A program made the translations under genes and the position numbers. Shown here one piece after another: positions 57,582 to 64,000 of a DNA stretch of 64,000 bases. Position 1 is the stretch's first letter, and each line of letters starts with the position of its first letter. The notes beneath the pieces were generated by a model. It was not told the origin of the DNA. It made no database searches and saw only the letters and a list, made by a program, of their open reading frames with translations. Source of the stretch: Halalkalibacter oceani (GTDB lineage: Bacteria > Bacillota > Bacilli > Bacillales > Bacillaceae_D); assembly GCF_023715605.1 (NCBI RefSeq), contig NZ_JAMBOL010000010.1, positions 62,001 to 126,000 of the forward strand, written 5' to 3'.

Positions 57582-58394
57582 ATGCCACGTTTGATACAGG
57601 TTACCTTGCTCTTGTTTGCTGTATTGACCATCTACTGTGCACCTTTGCCGCTTTCCGCCGCAGAACAGAACCAGGTTGCAATCATTATTGATGATTTTGG
57701 CGGGGATGTGAAGGGAGTTGACGATTTTCTGACAGGAGACATTCCGATCACAGCGGCGATTATGCCGTTTCAGCCCTTTTCCACAGAGCAGGCGGAGCGG
57801 GCTCATCAAGCCGGCCTCGAGGTGATTATTCATATGCCGATGGAGCCGAAAAGAGGAAAAGCTTCCTGGCTCGGTCCAAAAGCGATCACCAGTCAATTAT
57901 CTGATGATGAAATTCGCGCCCGTGTCCGCGAGTCGATCGCCGATGTTCCCCATGCAAAAGGAATCAACAATCATATGGGTTCTAAAGTTGTCGAAAATGA
58001 ACACATTGTCAAAGTCATTCTGGAAGAAGTGAAAGCCCACAATTTGTATGTGATTGACAGTGGGACAAGCCCTCGTTCAATGATTCCAAAAGTAGCCGAG
58101 GAACTGGGAATCCCGTATGCGACGCGGCATATTTTTCTCGATGATACATTGTCTTCACGCGCTCATGTTCACAAGCAGATGACCTCGCTTTTGAAGGTGG
58201 TGGAAAAGCAGCATAAGGCGATCGGCATCGGCCATGTTGGCATAAAAGGAAACGAAACATTTGCCGGCATCAGCCATGCCCTTCCGATCTTTAAAGAAAA
58301 AAGAGTCGACATTGTCCCGGCCTCCCACCTGCTTGATTCACCGATTGATAAAGATTATCAATTTTTTTGGCAAGCGAAATGGAAGGAGGAATAA
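57582..58394 (+). CDS. Divergent polysaccharide deacetylase (YibQ family)
   Basis: 270 residues with a signal peptide ([20 protein letters not shown]). The NodB-like barrel has [10 protein letters not shown] (Asp pair near residue 37), [17 protein letters not shown] (metal His near 129) and FLDDTLS. Members are secreted glycan or peptidoglycan-linked hydrolases of unknown substrate. GNAT and subtilase genes follow within a few bases, so a three-gene unit is likely. Confidence 0.87.
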   Translation: MPRLIQVTLLLFAVLTIYCAPLPLSAAEQNQVAIIIDDFGGDVKGVDDFLTGDIPITAAIMPFQPFSTEQAERAHQAGLEVIIHMPMEPKRGKASWLGPKAITSQLSDDEIRARVRESIADVPHAKGINNHMGSKVVENEHIVKVILEEVKAHNLYVIDSGTSPRSMIPKVAEELGIPYATRHIFLDDTLSSRAHVHKQMTSLLKVVEKQHKAIGIGHVGIKGNETFAGISHALPIFKEKRVDIVPASHLLDSPIDKDYQFFWQAKWKEE

Positions 58395-58398
58395 GCAG

Positions 58399-58971
58399 AT
58401 GGCAAATCAAGTTCAAGACAAGCCTTTGATCTGGTCCTTTGCCGCTAACGACCAGACGAAGGTGACGCTGCGCCCCGTTGTGAAAGGCGACGCCAGTGCG
58501 ATTATCGCTTCAGCCGCCGGAATTGTGTCCCAAGGCACCTATCTTCAAAAGGAACGTGTCCACACCCTTGCCGAAGAGGAAGCCTTTATTGAACAAATTG
58601 ATCGAAAAGACAATATGTACATCGTCGTTGAGATTGGCGGAGCGGTGCAGGGAGTCGCCCGCGTTTTGCGGGGGGAACTGGCGATGAAGCGCCATACAGG
58701 TCTCTATCGGATGTGGCTCGACGACAGCGCTCAAGGGAAAGGGATTGGCAAAAAAGTGTTGGACTATACACTTGCCTGGTGCCGCCAGCACCGGCTTCAT
58801 AAGCTTTGCCTGACTGTGTTTTCCACCAATGAAGTTGCCAGGCGGTTATATGAAAAAAGCGGCTTTGTTACGGAAGGCGTGCAGAAGGACCAAGTATGGC
58901 TTGAAGACCATTTTGCTGATGAAATGTTTATGGCCTATTTTTTTGACGAAAGCTCCACTACTTTTAAATAA
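58399..58971 (+). CDS. GNAT-family N-acetyltransferase
   Basis: 190 residues. The acetyl-CoA loop is DDSAQGKGIGKKVLDYTL (about residues 111-128), with LCLTVFSTNEVARRLYEKSGF after it, as in RimI/YhhY-like enzymes. Substrate unknown. The start overlaps almost the end of the deacetylase (five bases apart) and has GGAGGAATAAGCAG before it. Confidence 0.88.
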   Translation: MANQVQDKPLIWSFAANDQTKVTLRPVVKGDASAIIASAAGIVSQGTYLQKERVHTLAEEEAFIEQIDRKDNMYIVVEIGGAVQGVARVLRGELAMKRHTGLYRMWLDDSAQGKGIGKKVLDYTLAWCRQHRLHKLCLTVFSTNEVARRLYEKSGFVTEGVQKDQVWLEDHFADEMFMAYFFDESSTTFK

Positions 58972-58997
58972 ATCACCAAGAAAGGATGACAACAAGA

Positions 58998-60827
58998 ATG
59001 ATGTGGAGAATGGCAAAAACTGTACTTATCGTTGGAGTGATTGGACTTGGTCTGGCGATTATCGGCAGAACGCTGATTACCGATAATCAATACTCGATTC
59101 AAACAAAGGATATCCCGCAAACGCTAGAAAACTCAGCGATGGACAAGCTGATGGCGGAAGATTTAGCGATGACCACCTCGCTCTTTTTAAAGCAGCTGTC
59201 CGCACAAATGCAGCGCTGGGCGGATTCCAGTCAAAAGGATGAACTACCGGAAAAATTTACAGAGGAAATTAACGAGCATCCCCACTTCCATGGCTTTGCG
59301 ATTTTAGATGAGAAAGAAGTAGAGGTCGAGGTTGGCGAGGTGGAGCGTTTTGACACCTCGAAGCTGACGCATACTCATATGCACAGCCAATTTTCTGATC
59401 CTTATTCCGTTGACGGCAAACAGTATATGCTAATGGGGGAAAAGCTAGAGGATGGACGGACGGTGCTTGGTGAAATTGATCTCACCTTCGTCCAGCAGTT
59501 CGTTAAGGATTTGGCCTTTGTCGCCGATGCGAATGGCAGCTTTTTCGTTTCCGGAGCCGACCCTGATATCGGCTGGAAAACGACAGACGACATGCCGGAG
59601 AACCTGCAGGCAGAAATCGTCCCCGAACTGGGCTGGCAAATCGTTGTCCAGTCCGATAATCAAAAGCCTGAACATTTGCAGCATACTTATCATGAAAATC
59701 AAGCCGTCATTAAATTCAAACGGCCTCTGGCAGCGGCAGACTGGTTTGCCGCCCAGGAAAATTTAATCGTCAAAGAAAACCATGATCCTTTCTATGTCGT
59801 CGAATCCCCAACTGAATCGACCGAGGGATTAATCGGCCGGCTTCGGCGGGAATATGACTTAGAAATCGCTGAACCGAATTATATTTTCTCAAAGCAAAAC
59901 CTTCTGCTTTCGACTGTGCCGAAGGAGGAGGAACCGACAAAGCCGAGACAGCGGGTCACAGCCGAGGGCGCCGTGCCGAATGATGAATTTTTCCAGCCTT
60001 ATCAATGGAATCTGAATCAAATTTATGCCGGCCAAGGGTGGAATCTGTCGGGCGGCGAGGATGTTACGATTGCCGTTCTCGATACCGGCGTTGACCCGAA
60101 CCATCTTGATTTAAAAGATAAACTTTTACCTGGCTTCAATGCCTTTGATGAAAGTGACGATGTGTCCGACAGCCACGGTCATGGGACACATGTCGCCGGA
60201 ATTGCCGCGGCTCTCACGAACAACGTAACCGGAATTGCCGGCGTTTCGTGGAAAAGCCAGGTCCTCCCTGTGAAAGTGTTGAATGAAAAAGGAGAGGGTT
60301 CCTCGTTCGAGGTCGCGAAAGGCATTTATTGGGCGGTTGATCACGGGGCCGATGTGATCAATATGAGCCTCGGGGACTATTATGACTCCGATGCACTGCA
60401 TGACGCGATTCGCTACGCTTATGAACATGACGTCGTCTTAATCACGGCTTCAGGAAATGACAATGTGGAAGACCCGATGTATCCATCGCGCTACGATGAA
60501 GTGCTGACTGTAGCGGCGGTTGATGATACGCGAAACAGAGCCTTCTTCTCAAATTACGGTCAGCACGTCGATGTCGCTGCGCCCGGGGAGCATATTCCAA
60601 GCCTGTTTCCGGACAACAACTATACGGTCATGTCAGGAACGTCGATGGCAGCGCCGCACGTCGCCGGACTGGCCGGTCTCATCCGCGCCTTACGTCCGGA
60701 CCTGACGAACCAGGAAGTGTATGACGTCATCACCTCCACCGCGGAAGATCTCGGCACCGCAGGCCATGACCCTTATTACGGCTTCGGGGAAATCAATATC
60801 GTCGCAGCGCTGGAGTCGATTTCATAA
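58998..60827 (+). CDS. Subtilisin-like serine peptidase (S8)
   Basis: 609 residues. An N-terminal membrane segment (TVLIVGVIGLGLAIIGRTLI) anchors or exports it, then about 230 residues of unfamiliar sequence, then an inhibitor-like prodomain (QAVIKFKRP...AEPNYIFS). The catalytic domain has Asp362 (VLDTGVD), His395 (HGHGTHVAGI) and Ser549 (GTSMAAPHVAGL). The triad is complete. ATG 58998 lies nine bases after AAAGGATG. Confidence 0.9.
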   Translation: MMWRMAKTVLIVGVIGLGLAIIGRTLITDNQYSIQTKDIPQTLENSAMDKLMAEDLAMTTSLFLKQLSAQMQRWADSSQKDELPEKFTEEINEHPHFHGFAILDEKEVEVEVGEVERFDTSKLTHTHMHSQFSDPYSVDGKQYMLMGEKLEDGRTVLGEIDLTFVQQFVKDLAFVADANGSFFVSGADPDIGWKTTDDMPENLQAEIVPELGWQIVVQSDNQKPEHLQHTYHENQAVIKFKRPLAAADWFAAQENLIVKENHDPFYVVESPTESTEGLIGRLRREYDLEIAEPNYIFSKQNLLLSTVPKEEEPTKPRQRVTAEGAVPNDEFFQPYQWNLNQIYAGQGWNLSGGEDVTIAVLDTGVDPNHLDLKDKLLPGFNAFDESDDVSDSHGHGTHVAGIAAALTNNVTGIAGVSWKSQVLPVKVLNEKGEGSSFEVAKGIYWAVDHGADVINMSLGDYYDSDALHDAIRYAYEHDVVLITASGNDNVEDPMYPSRYDEVLTVAAVDDTRNRAFFSNYGQHVDVAAPGEHIPSLFPDNNYTVMSGTSMAAPHVAGLAGLIRALRPDLTNQEVYDVITSTAEDLGTAGHDPYYGFGEINIVAALESIS

Positions 60828-61331
60828 GAAAAGCGCCACAGGCGTTTTTCTTACAAGCAATGTGCGAAGCCGCTACATTGTTTCAAGTCCATCTCCAAGT
60901 GGTGTTCTTGGTGACGGACGCGTAGCGAGCGTAGCCATTGCCCTCCTTGAATGAGCTTTCCAACTTCCCGGCTGGCTATGGAGGCAGCCGGCATGTTATA
61001 AAGAAAAGCGCCACAAGCGTTTTTGGAAATCGCTGCTGTGTTGAAGCGTTATCCCTTTGCTTGAGTAAAAACTTACCTTTCTACTATCTAACATTAGCAA
61101 GGGCTCCGTTCTGCGCCAATCCCCAACCGAAGAAACCCGCTTCGGTTGGGGATTTTAAAAGAAGCGCAGACTTCGCCCCCTGCTTCGAGCTTAAGAAACT
61201 ACCTTTGACAACATTGGCAATCGCTCCGCGCGCTGCCCGTCTGTTAGGAGAAAAACTGCTCCTAATAGACTTCAAACCCTTGCAGCGGCTCCGCTAATTG
61301 CTTATAAGGTTGTGCCCGTTTGGGCACAACC
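60828..61331. other. Hairpin-dense intergenic region
   Basis: About 500 bases without a gene. It contains AAGAAAAGCGCCACAGGCG-type hairpins at 60827-60852 and 61001-61025 (near-identical copies), CCGGCTG/CAGCCGG at 60968-60991, a 15-base stem AATCCCCAACCGAAG (61118-61154), TTAGGAG/CTCCTAA at 61245-61266 and ATAAGGTTGTGCCC with complement at 61303-61335. The first ends the subtilase transcript, the last the sulfite reductase operon. Confidence 0.65.
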
Positions 61332-61529
61332 TTATACCATAAACGCGGCTGTTTTGCGTAGTGGTTTTTTTTCAAGTAAGGTTATTTCACCGATCTCCGG
61401 GAGTTTGAGGAAGCTTTTTTCGACTTCCTGTTCAGCGGCGGTAAAGGCCGCTTCTTCGGAGTCAGCGGCGACGATCACTGTCACGCTTTTTTCTGCGAGG
61501 TCGACTTCGAATTTATAAAGGTACCGCAT
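61332..61529 (-). CDS. DUF3906-family small protein
   Basis: 65 residues, MRYLYKFEVDLAEKSVTVIVAADSEEAA..., then VEKSFLKLPEIGEITLLEKK. This matches the DUF3906 pattern found next to sulfite/nitrite reductase genes in bacilli (from memory). Its ATG overlaps the reductase stop by one base (TGATG), so it is translated by reinitiation. Function unknown; assembly or regulation of the reductase is inference. Confidence 0.75.
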   Translation of the reverse strand: MRYLYKFEVDLAEKSVTVIVAADSEEAAFTAAEQEVEKSFLKLPEIGEITLLEKKPLRKTAAFMV

Positions 61530-63151
61530 CAGGAAGCCACACCGAGAATTTCATCGAGCGCGTTTTGCAGCGCTTCGTGACCGACCCGTTGGTAAAAATC
61601 AAAGAACACCTCATTCGGTTCCTTATTTTCTTCGAAATAGCGCAAAAGTGAGGTTAACGCGGGCGCCAACTCTTCTGCCTCGACCTTTCCCTTCAGCTTA
61701 TTGTTGAATTGCGCATGCTCTGTATCCAAAGTTCCGCCGACGTAAAACTCAAACGCCTCCACCATCTGTTTATCCTTCGTTTTCATCTTTACCCCTTGGA
61801 GACCGATATCGGCAATTTGCCGTTGCCCGCACGCATTCGGACAGCCGATCATATGAATCCGGACAGGAACATCGACCGAAATATGCTCATCCAAATATTC
61901 CGCTACGCGCCGCATCCGCTCTTTCGTCTCAACAAGCGCCAGGTTGCAATATTCAATTCCGGTACAGGAGACGGAATAGCCGATAAAATGCTTTGGCTCA
62001 AGCTTAATCCGCTCAAACAACGGCTCCGCCAACAGCTCTTCCACTTTCTCGTTTGCAACATTTGGAATGATGATATTTTGCGAATTGCATGTGCGAATTT
62101 CACCATTTCCATATGTTTTCGCAATCCGGGCCAGCTCAAACCACTCCGCCGAGTTCATTCTTCCGACCGGAACATTAAAGCCGACATAGCTTAAACCAGC
62201 CTGCTTTTGCGGATGAACGCCATAGAAATAGCCGCCATTCCATTTCTCAAGCTTGCACGTCCCCTTTGACGGCAGCTCTCCTGTATATTCGAGCAGCTTC
62301 TCTTTAAAGCGGTCGACGCCCCAGTCGGCCACGAGAAACTTCAGACGCGCCCGATGACGCTTTTCCCGGTAGCCGTAATCGCGGTAAATCGTCGTAATCG
62401 CGATCGCCACTTCCTTCACCCGCTCCGGCCGGACAAACACATCAAGCTCTTCAGCCAAATAAGGCTTTGCTGACAGGCCGCCGCCGACCTTGACATGGAA
62501 GCCGACGACTTCCTCGCCATCCACTTCCTTCACAGCCGGTGTAAAGGCGACGCAGTTAATCCGGTCGTGCCCGGCGTTATGAATATTAGCTGAAATCGAC
62601 ATTTTAAATTTACGCGGTAAGTTGGAAAACTCCGGATTGCGCTGGAAATACCAGTAAACATCCTCGACAATCTGGCGCGTATCAAGCAGCTCATTCGGGT
62701 CGATCCCAGCGAGCGGATTGCCGACAATCGTCCGCGGGATATCGCCGCAAGCCCCGACCGATGATAAACCGACCGATTCGAGACGCTTGAAAATATCCGG
62801 CATTTGCTCAATCTGAAGCCAGTGATATTGAATCGCCTGGCGTGTCGTAATATCAATCACATCGCGCCCATAATCTCTCCCGATTCCGGCAATCACTTCG
62901 GCCTGCTCATTTGTGATGACGCCGCTCGGAATGTTGACGCGCATCATGAAATAACCGTCTTCCTTCGGCTTCTGCAAATAAAGACCTGCCCATTTAAACA
63001 GACTCCAGTCTTCTTTCGGAATCGATTCAAATCCCTCTTTCGCATAGCGCTCGATATCCTGTAAAATTTCAAGGCCGTCCTTTTCCAGCTTGCGCAGCTC
63101 ATCTTTATTCAACTTATCAGGCTCGTTTGCCCAAATCTTTTCGTATGCCAT
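61529..63151 (-). CDS. sir: Ferredoxin-type siroheme sulfite/nitrite reductase
   Basis: 540 residues with two ferredoxin-like half domains (FMMRVNIPSGVITNEQ, TTRQAIQYHW) and the 4Fe-4S/siroheme ligands CTGIEYCNLA (about residues 394-403) and GCPNACGQRQ (about 434-443). Sulfite and nitrite reductases of this class cannot be told apart by motif alone. APS kinase and a sulfate permease upstream favour sulfite. Siroheme comes from the cobA-sirB-sirC operon at 53-57 kb. Confidence 0.9.
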   Translation of the reverse strand: MAYEKIWANEPDKLNKDELRKLEKDGLEILQDIERYAKEGFESIPKEDWSLFKWAGLYLQKPKEDGYFMMRVNIPSGVITNEQAEVIAGIGRDYGRDVIDITTRQAIQYHWLQIEQMPDIFKRLESVGLSSVGACGDIPRTIVGNPLAGIDPNELLDTRQIVEDVYWYFQRNPEFSNLPRKFKMSISANIHNAGHDRINCVAFTPAVKEVDGEEVVGFHVKVGGGLSAKPYLAEELDVFVRPERVKEVAIAITTIYRDYGYREKRHRARLKFLVADWGVDRFKEKLLEYTGELPSKGTCKLEKWNGGYFYGVHPQKQAGLSYVGFNVPVGRMNSAEWFELARIAKTYGNGEIRTCNSQNIIIPNVANEKVEELLAEPLFERIKLEPKHFIGYSVSCTGIEYCNLALVETKERMRRVAEYLDEHISVDVPVRIHMIGCPNACGQRQIADIGLQGVKMKTKDKQMVEAFEFYVGGTLDTEHAQFNNKLKGKVEAEELAPALTSLLRYFEENKEPNEVFFDFYQRVGHEALQNALDEILGVAS

Positions 63152-63164
63152 CGCTATCGCCTCC

Positions 63165-63770
63165 TTAGATGATCGCTCTCTTTTTCAAATAATCCACTAT
63201 TTCGTCGACGGACTGCTCAACCGTTTTTTTATCGGAATCAATAATCAGCTCCGGTGCTTCCGGTTCCTCATAAGGTGAGCTGATTCCGGTGAAAAACGGG
63301 ATCTCCCCTGCGCGCGCCTTCTCGTAAAGTCCTTTCGGATCACGTGCTTCACACTCTTCAAGCGAGCAGCGCACATAAATTTCAATAAACTCGCCTTCTT
63401 CAACGAGCGCGCGAACCTGTCGGCGATCGTCCCTGAACGGCGAAATGAAGGCCGTACAAACAATCGTACCCGCATCGACAAACAGCTTGGCAACCTCGCC
63501 AATTCTGCGGATGTTTTCCTTTCGGTCCTCCTCGCTAAAGCCAAGTCCCTTATTCAACCCGTGACGAATATTATCGCCGTCTAACACATAGCTGCGTGTT
63601 CCTTGCTCAAACAGCTTCTTCTCCAAAGCGTTGGCGAGCGTCGACTTTCCCGCGCCTGATAAGCCGGTAAACCACAGGATCGCGCTTTTATGACCGGTCT
63701 GCTCCCAGCGCTCTTCCTTGCTTACCGCTGCCTCGTGCCAGACAAGTTGTACCTCTTTCGATTGAGTCAT
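63165..63770 (-). CDS. cysC: Adenylylsulfate (APS) kinase
   Basis: 201 residues; makes PAPS from APS. Walker [10 protein letters not shown] (about 34-42), [11 protein letters not shown] (about 61-71) and [13 protein letters not shown] are all present. It precedes the reductase by 13 bases and follows the sulfate permease gene, so the three share an operon. The ATP sulfurylase and PAPS reductase genes are not in the window. Confidence 0.94.
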   Translation of the reverse strand: MTQSKEVQLVWHEAAVSKEERWEQTGHKSAILWFTGLSGAGKSTLANALEKKLFEQGTRSYVLDGDNIRHGLNKGLGFSEEDRKENIRRIGEVAKLFVDAGTIVCTAFISPFRDDRRQVRALVEEGEFIEIYVRCSLEECEARDPKGLYEKARAGEIPFFTGISSPYEEPEAPELIIDSDKKTVEQSVDEIVDYLKKRAII

Positions 63771-63799
63771 CTTTTTCCCTCCAGCTCGTTCTCTATCTT

Positions 63800-64000
63800 T
63801 TAGATTCCTGCCCCATCATCATATGTCGTTCTTCGTTCCTGCTGAACCGATTTGTAAAGGCTGTAGGTTCCCACTGTCGCGATGAAAACGCTGAGCAGCA
63901 TAAACAGCGAATAGTAATCACTCTTCCTGAACAGTAAAACAAGTAAGTATGACAAAACGAGTGAAAAAACCGGGGAAACGACCCACACCTTGATAATTTG
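63800..64000 (-). CDS. cysP: PiT-type sulfate permease CysP (C-terminal part, cut by window edge)
   Basis: The last 66 residues are visible; the frame is open to the edge, so the gene starts beyond it. [20 protein letters not shown] is the final helix typical of phosphate-transporter-like (PiT) permeases, and CysP of B. subtilis, encoded with cysH-sat-cysC, is of this type. A charged tail ([15 protein letters not shown]) follows. Position before cysC supports sulfate rather than phosphate. Confidence 0.75.
   Translation of the reverse strand, partial: QIIKVWVVSPVFSLVLSYLLVLLFRKSDYYSLFMLLSVFIATVGTYSLYKSVQQERRTTYDDGAGI

Overview
The window reads as chromosomal DNA of a spore-forming Bacillaceae bacterium. 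The support is a purine riboswitch in front of xpt, a proline T-box in front of proBA, TnrA with a canonical TnrA box, a YjcZ-type sporulation protein, an AsnO-type asparagine synthetase, a collagen-like exosporium-type protein, and the yqzH-yqjQ-pro neighbourhood known from Bacillus. G+C looks intermediate, ribosome binding sites are strong, and no rRNA, tRNA, CRISPR or intact transposon was seen.

Layout. 0-9 kb: cstA with a small coupled partner, a stand-alone EIIA-Glc protein, a YjcZ protein, the riboswitch-xpt-permease purine unit, an SDR and a CynX-type MFS exporter, and a membrane peptide. 9-14 kb: a short tyrosine recombinase, a K+/H+ antiporter, small secreted or hydrophobic proteins, a decayed patch holding peroxiredoxin and transporter remnants, and a DinB protein. 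14-20 kb: the collagen-like surface protein, a sensor histidine kinase whose 3' end is frameshifted, a membrane protein and a YHYH/copper-amine-oxidase-like secreted protein. 20-34 kb: DUF6157, two SDRs, an antisense-type small RNA, asnO, yqzH, proB-proA-proC behind a T-box, a Fur-controlled siderophore-binding lipoprotein, a NaChBac-type voltage-gated sodium channel, aspartokinase III and folE2.

34-45 kb is the most unusual part. It is a minus-strand block with a GntR/FCD regulator, a LarA-type nickel-pincer isomerase homologue, a D-2-hydroxyacid dehydrogenase, an enolase-superfamily acid-sugar dehydratase, a complete TRAP transporter (DctQMP), a 3-hydroxyisobutyrate/tartronate-semialdehyde-type reductase, an NAD-dependent epimerase/dehydrogenase and an amidohydrolase. 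Taken together this looks like uptake, epimerisation, dehydration and redox processing of a hydroxy or sugar acid whose identity is not known. A GntR-type palindrome at the regulator promoter, a related motif before the TRAP genes and a cre-like site suggest substrate induction and catabolite repression.

45-53 kb is a glycolate utilisation regulon: glcE-glcF-glcD, an IclR regulator and malate synthase G. The same three-half-site motif lies upstream of both glcE and glcB. 53-64 kb is sulfur and siroheme metabolism: a cobA/hemD fusion, sirB, sirC and cobT in one operon, then tnrA, a YibQ deacetylase, a GNAT enzyme and a subtilase. At the right edge are a PiT-type sulfate permease (cut by the window), cysC, a siroheme sulfite/nitrite reductase and a DUF3906 peptide. 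The siroheme operon supplies the cofactor of that reductase.

A dispersed composite repeat (a terminator-like hairpin plus a second palindromic module) occupies many of the intergenic gaps.
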